A stretch of DNA of 64,000 nt from assembly GCA_004298155.1 (NCBI GenBank), contig SCRD01000024.1, positions 434,001 to 498,000 on the forward strand, given 5' to 3'. Each line of letters begins with the position of its first letter. The first letter of the stretch is position 1. The notes under the pieces were generated by a model that saw nothing but the letters and a program-made list of their open reading frames with translations, ran no database searches and had not been told where the DNA came from. The position numbers and the translations under genes were made by a program. Shown here piece by piece: positions 51,723 through 60,693 of this stretch. The stretch comes from Acidobacteriota bacterium. Lineage in GTDB: Bacteria > Acidobacteriota > Terriglobia > UBA7540.

Positions 51723-53915
51723 TTAAGCATCGTGGTTTCCATTCCTATGAGGACGGTAAGAGTGATACCCGTCGTGATAGTAATAATAGTGATGGCCCAT
51801 TTCCGGGGTGACACCGTTGAGCACAATGCCAGCGAGCTGGGCCCGGACCTGCCGGAGCTGGTCGATTACCTGCTGCACGTAGTCGCGCGAAGTTCGGCCC
51901 GCCCTGACCACCAGAAGGGAGGCATCCGCGACGCTGGCCACGTTTAACCCATCGGCAAAGCCCAACATTGGGGGCGTATCAATAACGACGATGTCGAATT
52001 GGGATTTGAGATCCTCGATCACCTCCCCGATGCGGGCTGCGATATGTTCGCGTGCGTTGGCGGAGAGGGGGCCGGCAGGCAGGATACTTAATCTGTCAAT
52101 TTGCCCTGGAACCACTGCCTCTTGCACTTTCGCCTGATCCTGCAATATGGAACTCAGGCCCAAGCGGTTGGGAATGTCCAGGATCCGGTGCACCTGAGGC
52201 CGGCGAAGATCACCGTCTACAAGAACAGTCCGCCTGCCAAGTGCGGCCATCGACATGGCGAGAGCCATCGCGATCGTTGTCTTGCCTTCTTCAGGCCTCG
52301 AGCTGATGACAGCCAAAGCGCGCATTGAATTGCCGGAAGCCCCAAGAAGAAGAGTGGACCGGATTCCCAAAAGCGACTCTGCGAAGGGCGTGCCATCCAC
52401 CTCGTCATTTCCTCGAACGCTTGCAGGTGTCAACAGTGATTTGATCTCGATGTCGTTCTGCAGCTCCGGCAGGGAGCCCAGGAGTCCGGCGCCCAGCTCG
52501 GAAGGAACTGCCCTCGGATCGCGCAACGTCCGGTCCATTCCGTCGGCCGCAACCGCGCCCAGCACGCCCAGCATCCCGGACAATATCAGGGCTAGCATGA
52601 GGGTCTGCTTAGTGCGTGGGTAAACAGGAGCAGAGTTCGGCCTGGCCGGATCAATAATTCGCAACGCGGTCGAATGATAGCCGGCGCTGACGTCAGCGGC
52701 ATCCAGGCGTTCCAGCAGGTCATCGTAAACAAGCTTGTCAGTATCTGCCTGGTGCTTGAGAATCTGGAATTCCACGCCTTTGCGGTTGAACTCTTCGAGC
52801 TGGGCTTTGACATCAGCCAACTGACGCTCCGTCAACTTTACCTGAACGGCCTGGGCCCTGGCCTGGGCTTTAATTTGTGCCAGGATGTGCTGCTGTCCTT
52901 TCCGAATCGAGTTGTCAATTTGAGTCAGTTCGCGCTGTTTTTGCTGGAAGAGATAGTTTCCAGGCCCATACTTTGAAGAAAGGGCGTCAAGCTGCAACTG
53001 CGTCTGCTGCTGAGCCTGGACAAGAGTAGCCAGCGAATCACCCCTGTCTGAGACGAGGAGAGCATCCAGGCTTCCCTCATTTGCAAGCGCCAGGTTGGCT
53101 TCAAGCGTCCGTTGTTTCGACTGCTCCTGCCCAAGCTCCTGTTGCAGGGATGAAAGCTGCTGGGTCAGGAGGCCTGAGGTATTTTCAGGATTGATAATAC
53201 TATTTTCGCGCTCAAACGCATTGAGGGCGAGTTGGCTCTCCTTCATTCGTTCGCTCAGTTCCTTAACCTGCTCGCGCATATACTGGGTCAGGCTTACGAG
53301 GGCGCTGTTGCGGGTTTTGTATTCATGTTCGATGAATGCCTCAGCAAGAGCATTGGCCACTGCCGCCGACTGGTCCGGGGAAGAAGATCGATATGAAACG
53401 TTTAGAAGATACGTTCCAGGGTCCTGGCTGGTCTTAATGCCTCCCGTAATCCCCGCCACGAAGGAGCGAGGGACCTCAGTTGAAGAGCTGTCGGCGGGAG
53501 GAGCCCATAGTCCGAGCTTCAGTATGGCCGGCGTCACTACGGCGGGCGTAATAATTTCCTTCGTTGCCGTGGCAAACAACACGTCCATGCTGTCCAGGCT
53601 CACGGTGCCAGGTTGGTTGTTGACCACGCTGACCGGCACGGAAGGATCCAGCCGTATAACGCAGGTCGATTCGTATTTCCTGGGCAGGCGCAACAGGATG
53701 ATCCCGGTGAACAGAAATGTTGCCGCTACAAAGATGGCGATCCGCAGAGCGTGCCGCCGGATTGCGCCCCAGTAACGCGAGAGAGCCAGGCTGATGGCCG
53801 GCTCTGTTGGAAAACCCCAGGTCCCTTTTTGATTGTCTGGAGCCAGTCGCGTCGCCTCTTCCGGACCTGCCGAGCGCAATACTGCATCCGATCTCTCAGT
53901 AATGTTGAAGTTCAT
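51723..53915 (-). CDS. Wzz/BY-kinase: chain-length regulator and tyrosine autokinase
   Basis: 730 residues. Wzz domain with a transmembrane helix at about 57-78 (ALRIAIFVAATFLFTGIILL), a long coiled-coil periplasmic part (about 190-430) and a second helix (LMLALILSGMLGVLGAVA). The cytoplasmic BY-kinase domain has Walker A SSRPEEGKTTIAMALAM, Walker A' TVLVDGDLRRP and Walker B VVIDTPPMLGFADG. The C-terminus ends in a tyrosine cluster (HHYYYYHDGYHSY), the autophosphorylation tail. It controls polymer length and export together with the exporter gene 25 bp downstream. Confidence 0.92.
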   Translation of the reverse strand: MNFNITERSDAVLRSAGPEEATRLAPDNQKGTWGFPTEPAISLALSRYWGAIRRHALRIAIFVAATFLFTGIILLRLPRKYESTCVIRLDPSVPVSVVNNQPGTVSLDSMDVLFATATKEIITPAVVTPAILKLGLWAPPADSSSTEVPRSFVAGITGGIKTSQDPGTYLLNVSYRSSSPDQSAAVANALAEAFIEHEYKTRNSALVSLTQYMREQVKELSERMKESQLALNAFERENSIINPENTSGLLTQQLSSLQQELGQEQSKQRTLEANLALANEGSLDALLVSDRGDSLATLVQAQQQTQLQLDALSSKYGPGNYLFQQKQRELTQIDNSIRKGQQHILAQIKAQARAQAVQVKLTERQLADVKAQLEEFNRKGVEFQILKHQADTDKLVYDDLLERLDAADVSAGYHSTALRIIDPARPNSAPVYPRTKQTLMLALILSGMLGVLGAVAADGMDRTLRDPRAVPSELGAGLLGSLPELQNDIEIKSLLTPASVRGNDEVDGTPFAESLLGIRSTLLLGASGNSMRALAVISSRPEEGKTTIAMALAMSMAALGRRTVLVDGDLRRPQVHRILDIPNRLGLSSILQDQAKVQEAVVPGQIDRLSILPAGPLSANAREHIAARIGEVIEDLKSQFDIVVIDTPPMLGFADGLNVASVADASLLVVRAGRTSRDYVQQVIDQLRQVRAQLAGIVLNGVTPEMGHHYYYYHDGYHSYRPHRNGNHDA

Positions 53916-54189
53916 ATCGTTGTGTTTGAACTCGCTGCCTCAGCCGCCGTCCGCAGAAAACGGCAAACGAGTCATTCACCTCCCTGATGCCACTTCAAGG
54001 AAAGCACCCTTGAACCGCGGTCTTTACTGCTGCGGCGCGCTGATTCCGATCCAAGGTCAGGCCACCGCAATCCATTCTGCGCACGTCAGCCGCACTGGGG
54101 CCCGACGCCAAAGCGAAGCCGGGTAGTAACCCCATCTGACATCGACGAACCGATACGAATGCCGGCACGCAACAGAAATCCCGGATAAC

Positions 54190-54813
54190 TTAACGTGGCC
54201 TTTGGTCCCAATCGTAATTGATCTCCGGATCGTCGAAAGCAATCCGGCCTTCGTCGGCCGGGTCGTAGAAATGATTGGTTGCGTAAAGCAATTGAGCGAC
54301 CTCGTTCCCGATGACCTTGTAACCGTGGGCGACGCCCGGAGGGATCCGCACCTTCCAGAGACGCTGGGCGCCGATGAACAAAGTGTTGATGCAACCCGTG
54401 CTGGGTGACTCTTCTCGAAGGTCGCAGAGAAAAACCTGGAGCATGCCAGCCAGGGGGGCCCATAGATCGGTTTGTTCATAATGGTAGTGAATTGCCTTGA
54501 TGACACCCGGATACGAAACAGTGAATGACACCTGGACCTGATGGCCACCTCCAGGCACGAAGTCGCGCGCGAGACCAGGGGCGCCGAAACGAAAAATCTC
54601 CGCGAAGCAGCCGCGATCGTCCGGCCACTGGACAGCCGGTTCAACTTCAACACCGGAGATCAGCCGGGAAGACTGCGGGCTGGCAATCACGTCCCCGATG
54701 CCAGCCTCTTCATGGTGTGGCGCCACAAGGCGAAGGCCCGCTCGTTCTCCAATCAACCGCCTCTCAGGCAAGTCTTGAACAAGCTGGTTGTTTCTCGATG
54801 ACTTTGTCAGCAC
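54190..54813 (-). CDS. rmlC: dTDP-4-dehydrorhamnose 3,5-epimerase family protein (RmlC-like)
   Basis: 207 residues from GTG 54813, chosen because AGGAGG lies at 54819-54824; an ATG at 54831 is in frame but sits before that site. Cupin fold: GVIKAIHYHYEQTDLWAPL with the catalytic-type His, KVRIPPGVAHGYKV, and a C-terminal YDPADEG...DDP...W pattern as in RmlC. The usual GxLRGxHxQ is changed to GVIKAIHYH. The gene overlaps rmlD by 50 bases. It completes the dTDP-rhamnose set, although the divergent active-site strand leaves room for a related 3- or 5-epimerase. Confidence 0.82.
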   Translation of the reverse strand: MLTKSSRNNQLVQDLPERRLIGERAGLRLVAPHHEEAGIGDVIASPQSSRLISGVEVEPAVQWPDDRGCFAEIFRFGAPGLARDFVPGGGHQVQVSFTVSYPGVIKAIHYHYEQTDLWAPLAGMLQVFLCDLREESPSTGCINTLFIGAQRLWKVRIPPGVAHGYKVIGNEVAQLLYATNHFYDPADEGRIAFDDPEINYDWDQRPR

Positions 54814-55666
54814 ATTTCCCTCCTCCACCAATTTCCGCGAGATAGCTCCTCAAACCTTCCTCCCAATCGGGCAGGAGTCCAATGCCCAATGAACTGAGCC
54901 GCCGGTTTTCAAGTACGGAGTAGGCGGGCCTGGCGGCGGGACGGCCACATTCCGATGTAGAAATGGGAACCAGATGAATTCCTTGAAGGCTGCACAATTC
55001 AAGGATCTTCCGGGCAAACTCATACCAGGTGCAGCTTCCCCTCGCCGTCACATGGTAAATTCCGTACTCGCGGGTGACCACAAGTTCTGCCAGCTTTTCC
55101 GCCAGATGGTTTGTGTAAGTCGGCGATCCTCGCTGGTCATTGACAACACGGAGCTCAGGCTTCTCACGCGCCAGCCTCAGGATCGTGGACACAAAATTCT
55201 TTCCGTCAGTTCCGTATAGCCACGACGTCCGGACAATAAAATAATTTTCAACTATCTCTCGCACGTGCCTTTCTCCCATCAGCTTTGTTCTTCCATAAAC
55301 ACTGAGAGGAGATGGAGGAGCGTCTTCGGAATATGGGCTGGTCGCCCGGCCGTCAAAGATATAGTCGGTGCTGGTGTATAAAACAGCCGCCCCGATATGC
55401 TTAGCCGCCATGGCAACATTGAGGGTCGCCAGTTCATTCCAGGACTTCGCTTTCTCAGGATCAAGTTCGCAACCGTCAACATTGGTGAATGCAGCGAGAT
55501 GAACCACCATCTCAGGCTTTTGCAGCCGAAACAATTCCTGAACATTGTCCCTGTCACAGAGGTCGCAGTCTTCTCTCGCGAGTGCGGCGACCTCATGATC
55601 TTCTTTGAGAACCGGGACCAGGGCATGCCCGAGCATCCCGGCCGCTCCGGTCACAAGGATGCGCAT
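54764..55666 (-). CDS. rmlD: dTDP-4-dehydrorhamnose reductase
   Basis: 300 residues. Final NADPH-dependent step to dTDP-L-rhamnose. NAD(P) motif VTGAAGMLGHALVPVL, VHLAAFTNVDGCELDPEKA, STDYIFDG, VYGRTKLMGERHV (Tyr-Lys pair) and RTSWLYG are all RmlD hallmarks, and the length is right. The start overlaps the rmlB 3' end by 16 bases. Confidence 0.92.
   Translation of the reverse strand: MRILVTGAAGMLGHALVPVLKEDHEVAALAREDCDLCDRDNVQELFRLQKPEMVVHLAAFTNVDGCELDPEKAKSWNELATLNVAMAAKHIGAAVLYTSTDYIFDGRATSPYSEDAPPSPLSVYGRTKLMGERHVREIVENYFIVRTSWLYGTDGKNFVSTILRLAREKPELRVVNDQRGSPTYTNHLAEKLAELVVTREYGIYHVTARGSCTWYEFARKILELCSLQGIHLVPISTSECGRPAARPAYSVLENRRLSSLGIGLLPDWEEGLRSYLAEIGGGGKCADKVIEKQPACSRLA
54819..54824 (-). 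promoter_or_regulatory. Ribosome-binding site that decides the rmlC start
   Basis: AGGAGG five bases before GTG 54813, inside the 3' end of rmlD. It argues against the upstream ATG at 54831. Confidence 0.65.
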
Positions 55667-56718
55667 GCGGAGCTTCCTCCCGGGTTCTGTATTCTTCTTA
55701 AAGTCTCGTCACGTTGTTCGTACTGCTCCTGATAGTACGAACGGTACGCCTGATTCTGGATCCGCTCTCTCCATCCGGTGTTTGCCACATACCAGTCAAT
55801 TGTTCTGGCTAAACCTTCTGCGAAATGCATCTCAGGTCTCCACCCCAGTTCTGTCTCGATCTTCTCAGAATTGACTGAATAGCGCCGGTCATGGCCGGGC
55901 CGATCCTGAACGTACGTTAACAGGGAATGAGGCTTGCGAAGCAGGTCGAGAATTCGGCCCGCGATTTCGAGATTGGGCCATTCGTTACCCCCACCGATGT
56001 TATAGACTTCACCCTCGCGGCCGCTGTGGAGAACAGCATCCAAGGCCCGGCAGTGGTCCTCTACAAAAATCCAGTCGCGCACTTGAAGGCCGTCGCCGTA
56101 AATGGGAATGCTTTGGTCCTCCAGCGCGCGGCTGATGAGGAGAGGAATAAATTTTTCAGGAAACTGGTAAGGCCCGAAGTTGTTGGAACAACGGGTAACA
56201 ATTACCGGAAAGCGATAGGTTTGGAAATAAGCGCGAGCCAGCAGATCGGACGCGGCTTTGCTTGCCGCATACGGGCTGTTGGGAGCCAGAGGAGAACCTT
56301 CCTGAAATTGCTGCTTTCCGGGCGCACTCCCGTACACCTCATCCGTGCTGACATGCAAAAAGCGCTGGACGCCGGACTGGCGAGCAGCCTCCAGCAGGGA
56401 CTGTGTTCCCAGCACGTTGGTCCTGACAAAAACAGAGCCGTCCAGGATGCTCCGGTCGACGTGTGATTCGGCTGCAAAATGAACGACGGCGTCAATTCCT
56501 TGAGAAAGTGCCCGTGTTGTTTCATCGCGTCGGCAAATATCCACTTTCAAAAATTGATGCCCCGGATTATCGAGCACATCGGAAAGGTTTTCAAGGTTCC
56601 CGGAATAGGTCAGGTTGTCCAGGTTGAGGATGTTATAGGCCGGGTATTTCCCGAGCATGTACCGGATGAAGTTCGAACCAATAAAACCCGCTCCTCCGGT
56701 GATCGCCAGTTTCATCAT
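55651..56718 (-). CDS. rmlB: dTDP-glucose 4,6-dehydratase
   Basis: 355 residues. Second step of dTDP-rhamnose synthesis. ITGGAGFIGSNFIRYML, LDNLTYSGNLENL, HFAAESHVDRSI, STDEVYGSAPG, YAASKAASDLLARAY and TRCSNNFGPYQFPEK are the RmlB signatures. The frame begins ATG-ATG with GTGA close before it. It lies 8 bp after rmlA. Confidence 0.95.
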   Translation of the reverse strand: MMKLAITGGAGFIGSNFIRYMLGKYPAYNILNLDNLTYSGNLENLSDVLDNPGHQFLKVDICRRDETTRALSQGIDAVVHFAAESHVDRSILDGSVFVRTNVLGTQSLLEAARQSGVQRFLHVSTDEVYGSAPGKQQFQEGSPLAPNSPYAASKAASDLLARAYFQTYRFPVIVTRCSNNFGPYQFPEKFIPLLISRALEDQSIPIYGDGLQVRDWIFVEDHCRALDAVLHSGREGEVYNIGGGNEWPNLEIAGRILDLLRKPHSLLTYVQDRPGHDRRYSVNSEKIETELGWRPEMHFAEGLARTIDWYVANTGWRERIQNQAYRSYYQEQYEQRDETLRRIQNPGGSSACASL

Positions 56719-56726
56719 TGACTCAC

Positions 56727-57503
56727 TTATTTCTGTGTTTCCGCTACCGCCGCCACCTGGCCCTGAGCTTCCAGGTTGAGTTTGTTCGCACCCGTCTCCG
56801 CAACAAGGTTCGTGGCGCTTCTCAGGGATTCAAAGGTCCCGGCATCTGTCCACCAGCCTTCCAAAAAGCTGTATGTCAGGGTACCTTCACTCAGGTAGGA
56901 ATTATTGACATCGGTGATTTCAAGTTCGCCGCGCTTCGAGGGTTTCAGGTCTCTAATCCTCTCGAAGACAGTCGAGTCGTAGAAGTAAACGCCCGTGACG
57001 GCAAAAGGGCTCGCTGGTCTTTCCGGCTTCTCTTGAATCCGGACGATCCTATCACCATCAAAAGCGGGGACGCCGAATCTCTGAGGAAAGGGGACTTCCT
57101 TGAGAATGATGTGGGCCCCCAACTCCTGGCGTTCGAAACGGTCGGCAGCCTGTGCGACACTGCCCTCGATGATGTTGTCACCCAGAATAACGCACGTCTT
57201 CTCTCCGCCCACAAAATACTCTGCCAGTTTCAGGGCGTCGGCGATGCCGCCCTCGCCTTCCTGATAGGTGTAGTTAAGGTGGCGAAGGCCAAACTCCTTG
57301 CCATTGCTGAGGAGGCGCAAGAAATCGCCTGAATTGCGCCCGCCCGTTACGAGCAGAATCTCCGTGATACCGGCATTGATCAATGTCCGAATGGGGTAAA
57401 AGATCATCGGCTCGGTATAAACAGGGAGCAGATGCTTATTGGTAATCTTGGTCAGGGGAAAAAGACGCGACCCCGTCCCTCCGGCAAGAATGACTCCTTT
57501 CAA
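56727..57503 (-). CDS. rmlA: Glucose-1-phosphate thymidylyltransferase, short type
   Basis: 258 residues. Activates glucose-1-phosphate with dTTP. LAGGTGSRLFPLTKITNKHL, PVYTEPMIFYPI, QEGEGGIADALKL and ILGDNIIEGS mark the active site. It is about 30 residues shorter than E. coli RmlA, matching the short form. The start is TTG, supported by AGGAGG at 57510-57515. It heads the rmlABDC run; a 21-bp tandem repeat lies 70-115 bp upstream. Confidence 0.92.
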   Translation of the reverse strand: MKGVILAGGTGSRLFPLTKITNKHLLPVYTEPMIFYPIRTLINAGITEILLVTGGRNSGDFLRLLSNGKEFGLRHLNYTYQEGEGGIADALKLAEYFVGGEKTCVILGDNIIEGSVAQAADRFERQELGAHIILKEVPFPQRFGVPAFDGDRIVRIQEKPERPASPFAVTGVYFYDSTVFERIRDLKPSKRGELEITDVNNSYLSEGTLTYSFLEGWWTDAGTFESLRSATNLVAETGANKLNLEAQGQVAAVAETQK

Positions 57504-57509
57504 ATTGCG

Positions 57510-57515
57510 CCTCCT
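57510..57515 (-). promoter_or_regulatory. Ribosome-binding site supporting the TTG start of rmlA
   Basis: AGGAGG six bases before TTG 57503. No ATG or GTG is nearby in frame, so this fixes an unusual start codon. Confidence 0.7.
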
Positions 57516-57575
57516 TTCAAAGAGCTGGCTCGAAATCTCGACAATCGTCTCCCAGACTGTATCCAGCTGAACAGC

Positions 57576-57617
57576 AGTAGATTCCTTCGAATGCGAAGTA
57601 GATTCCTTCGAATGCGA
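57576..57617. repeat. Tandem 21-bp direct repeat upstream of rmlA
   Basis: Two perfect copies of a 21-base unit (AGTAGATTCCTTCGAATGCG plus A), at 57576-57596 and 57597-57617. Each contains the palindrome TTCGAA. They lie in the 225-bp gap between the UDP-glucose dehydrogenase stop and the rmlA start, in the position expected for a regulatory leader. Confidence 0.75.
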
Positions 57618-57728
57618 AAGTGAAAGAGAGTTGAGGCATCTTCATTTTGTTGGACCCCACCGGCGACCTCGGCTTCGGAACGCAACGAACAGTGCTGAAA
57701 ACGGCAAGGCCGCGGAATGGATTTGCCG

Positions 57729-59204
57729 TCAACTTCCGGGACGAGCCCGCGCATGTTCCAAACTCAGCACGGTCGGTTCAGGAAAAGCTTCCGAGAGCAA
57801 ACCAGGATTCACCGCGTCGCTCCTGCCGACACTGAAGTATTCAAAGCCCGCTTTCTGCATAGCTTGAGGGTCAAAAAGATTACGCCCGTCGATAATTGTT
57901 GGAACGGCCATCGCACTCCGCAACAGGGAGAGATCAAGCCCAAGAAATTCGTCCCACTCAGTCAGGATCAGCAACGCGTCGGCGTCTTTCGCAGCCTCGT
58001 AAGCGGACCCGCAATAAGCAAGGCGCTCTCCTTCGGCAAGGACTTTCTTCGCATTTGGCATTGCACATGGATCGTAAAGGCGAAGGGTCGCGTCTTCCCT
58101 GCGGAGCTGTTCAATAATCTTGAGACTGGGAGCTTCACGGATATCATCGGTTCCTGCTTTGAAGGCCAGGCCCAAAACTCCAATTCTTTTCTCGCGAATC
58201 ACCCATAGCGCTCGTTGGACTTTTTTGATGATCATTTCGATACGCCGCTGATTAACTCGTTCAACCTGCTTCAGAAGAGAAAAATCTGCGCCGTGTTCCT
58301 CAGCAAGATAGATGAATGCTTTCAGGTCTTTCGGAAAGCAATAGCCGCCAAAGCCAACGCCAGCCTGTAGAAAATCGAGGCCGATACGGTGGTCCAACCC
58401 TATGCCCCGGGTGAGGCTTGTGATATCCGCCCCTACCGCCTCACAAAGGTCAGCGACCATGTTGATAAACGAAATCTTGGTGCACAGGAAGGCATTGGCC
58501 GCGTGTTTTATTAATTCTGAGGTTGTAAGATCCGTCATCACGATCGGGCACCCCAAAGGCTGATAAATGTCCTCCAGAATGCGCCCCGCTTTTTCGGTTT
58601 CGACTCCGCATACGATCCGGTCCGGGTGGAAAAAATCCTGCAAAGCCTTTCCCTCCCGGAGAAACTCGGGATTTGACGCAATGTCAAAATCCGGCCGAGA
58701 CTTTTCGGCGCCTGCATATCGAAGGATTGTTTTCTTGATCCATTGGGCCGTGATCGCGGGGACCGTGCTTTTCTCAACAATCAGCTTGTACCCGTTCAAG
58801 TTGCACGCGATGGTTCGGGCTAAGGTTTCAACCTGGCTGAGATCTGCCTGTCCATTGTCACGTTGCGGCGTGCCGACACAGAGGAAAAGAATTTCAGACG
58901 AGCGGATCGCAAGATCAATATCGCCGGTAGGCTTAAGAGTTCCCTGTCGCAGGTGCTTCTCCAACATTTCCTGCAGACCGGGCTCAAAAAAAGGGCAACG
59001 CCCTCGCTGGATGAGAGCTACCTTGGCAGGATCACTGTCAGCGCACACAATTTCCCACCCGAGCTCTGCAAACCCCAGCGCAGTTGGCAAACCTACATGC
59101 CCAAGCCCCAGAACTGAAATTGTCCGCTTCTTCAATTGTGAGTTGGAAAAGCTAGAATCCACTTTTTTATTTCTCAATGCCTTTTTTCTTTGAATGCGTG
59201 CCAT
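57729..59204 (-). CDS. ugd: UDP-glucose/GDP-mannose dehydrogenase family (UDP-glucose 6-dehydrogenase)
   Basis: 491 residues from ATG 59204; the frame can also start at TTG 59282. Oxidises a nucleotide sugar to the uronate in two NAD-dependent steps. NAD motif ISVLGLGHVGLPTALGFAE, VEKSTVPAITAQW, NPEFLREGKALQDF, HAANAFLCTKISFINM, the catalytic Cys in GFGGYCFPKDLKAF, and GLAFKAGTDDIREAPSL. A Lys/Arg-rich N-terminal extension of about 25 residues is unusual. UDP-glucose is the more likely substrate; GDP-mannose or UDP-HexNAc cannot be excluded from sequence. Confidence 0.9.
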   Translation of the reverse strand: MARIQRKKALRNKKVDSSFSNSQLKKRTISVLGLGHVGLPTALGFAELGWEIVCADSDPAKVALIQRGRCPFFEPGLQEMLEKHLRQGTLKPTGDIDLAIRSSEILFLCVGTPQRDNGQADLSQVETLARTIACNLNGYKLIVEKSTVPAITAQWIKKTILRYAGAEKSRPDFDIASNPEFLREGKALQDFFHPDRIVCGVETEKAGRILEDIYQPLGCPIVMTDLTTSELIKHAANAFLCTKISFINMVADLCEAVGADITSLTRGIGLDHRIGLDFLQAGVGFGGYCFPKDLKAFIYLAEEHGADFSLLKQVERVNQRRIEMIIKKVQRALWVIREKRIGVLGLAFKAGTDDIREAPSLKIIEQLRREDATLRLYDPCAMPNAKKVLAEGERLAYCGSAYEAAKDADALLILTEWDEFLGLDLSLLRSAMAVPTIIDGRNLFDPQAMQKAGFEYFSVGRSDAVNPGLLSEAFPEPTVLSLEHARARPGS

Positions 59205-59325
59205 ATGACGGAGTGTTCTGGAAATCAGCCTTATTGCCTCGAATGAAGAAGGCTTTAAGTTATGTGAGCGAGACGCTCTCAAGCGCTTCGCACCATCCGA
59301 ATCGTGTTGCCGATGTCAAACGCGT

Positions 59326-60693
59326 TCAATTTTCATTACTGTCTTGACGCGATCCGTTTTTAAGTCTCGGGGATGCAATCGGCGCAATTGACAGGCCCAC
59401 GCACGTGGCGAACCACGCTGCATTCGCCGGAATGTGTAAGTTGAAGTCAGCGAAACTATGGACCAGCAAGCCGCAACAGCCAAGCGCCGCACCGAGTTGA
59501 ATCCACCCCTGGACACTCTCGGTTCGCTCCTGCAAGTTGCGAAATGCGAGCCATCCAAAGAGCAGCAAACCTGATAGGATGATTATCCCGCCCACAATTC
59601 CCGTTTCAGTTAACGCTTCCACATAGTCATTGTGAGCGTGGGTCCAGGCTAAATCTGTCGGGAATGTCTGATACTGGGGAAAAACCGTATCAAAGCTTCC
59701 TAAACCGGTCCCAAGCCACGGGTAGTCTCGCAGTTCCGCCATGGCATCGCGACTGACGGTCAACCTGTTCTCAAGCGTCACGTCCGGCCTCCGGACAAGG
59801 CCCGCGATTGAAGCCAGGCGTTGCCAACCGCTGTCTGGCGTGACGGCAAGAAGCAAGGCCGCCAAGCCAGCCACCCCAACCAATCCAACAAGACTCCATT
59901 TCCGGAAGCTCGCTTCGCCTTTCTTCCACCGCCAGGTGATGACACCGAGAAGGACCATCTCAACAGCAACCGATATCATCCCGCCTCTCGATCCGGAAAG
60001 GAGTAACGAGGCCACCGCTCCGAACACTCCGATGACCAGCAGCGCCTGGCTTGACCTTTTCAGAGTACGGTATAGTGCGTAGCACATGCCGATAGGAATC
60101 AGCATCTCCATAAGGCCCGCATAGTTGTTGTGATTGACGTAGGGGCCAAAAACTCCCCCGGGCGAGGGGATCTTCCAGTAAATCAAGCCGTAGCTCGTAA
60201 AGTACTGGACGATCGCGAACAAAGAGATAGAAAACGCATAAATGACAACGGCCAGGCCAAACCTTTTCGAGATCCTGGCGGAAGCGTTGGCCCAGAGCTG
60301 CACAGCCAGGAAAAAGAATACAAAATTTGTTAACAGCTTAATCAGTGCTTCCCGTGTCGCGTACGGGTCAAGCGTGAGATGGCTGGCAAACTGACTAAGC
60401 CCTAACAGGAAGTACAATACCACTGGAATATAGAGTGGCGACCAATGTATTGGAATAACCTGCTGTTGGATACAACCCGCTGCCCACAGAATCAAAAGAA
60501 CTGCAGCAATCACAGCGAGCCCTGCCCATGCCCATGCCTGAACTGCACCGAACGCCAAAGGGGCAGCCATCAGTGCTAATACGAGCACGTAACGGGCGAT
60601 CGTAGTAACACGAGGTACACACAAGCTTTCAGATTGGTGCAATACTTTCTCAGAGGACCATTGGCCTCTCAGGGCAGTGGCACTACTTGCCAT
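59326..60693 (-). CDS. O-antigen ligase/polymerase-like membrane protein (Wzy_C, PF04932)
   Basis: 455 residues with about eleven hydrophobic segments. The Wzy_C region has VNHNNYAGLMEMLIP, LLLSGSRGGMISVAVEM and, after the large loop, LGTGLGSFDTVFPQYQ and WTHAHNDYVEALTETG, which are hallmarks of the family. It polymerises or ligates lipid-linked repeat units on the periplasmic side. It overlaps the upstream TPR gene by 11 bases. Confidence 0.9.
   Translation of the reverse strand: MASSATALRGQWSSEKVLHQSESLCVPRVTTIARYVLVLALMAAPLAFGAVQAWAWAGLAVIAAVLLILWAAGCIQQQVIPIHWSPLYIPVVLYFLLGLSQFASHLTLDPYATREALIKLLTNFVFFFLAVQLWANASARISKRFGLAVVIYAFSISLFAIVQYFTSYGLIYWKIPSPGGVFGPYVNHNNYAGLMEMLIPIGMCYALYRTLKRSSQALLVIGVFGAVASLLLSGSRGGMISVAVEMVLLGVITWRWKKGEASFRKWSLVGLVGVAGLAALLLAVTPDSGWQRLASIAGLVRRPDVTLENRLTVSRDAMAELRDYPWLGTGLGSFDTVFPQYQTFPTDLAWTHAHNDYVEALTETGIVGGIIILSGLLLFGWLAFRNLQERTESVQGWIQLGAALGCCGLLVHSFADFNLHIPANAAWFATCVGLSIAPIASPRLKNGSRQDSNEN

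Noticed and set aside
51698-51826. N-terminal extension of the export protein upstream of ATG 51697
   Set aside because: It overlaps the end of the kinase gene in another frame, and the AGGAG before ATG 51697 plus the signal peptide after it fit the shorter protein.
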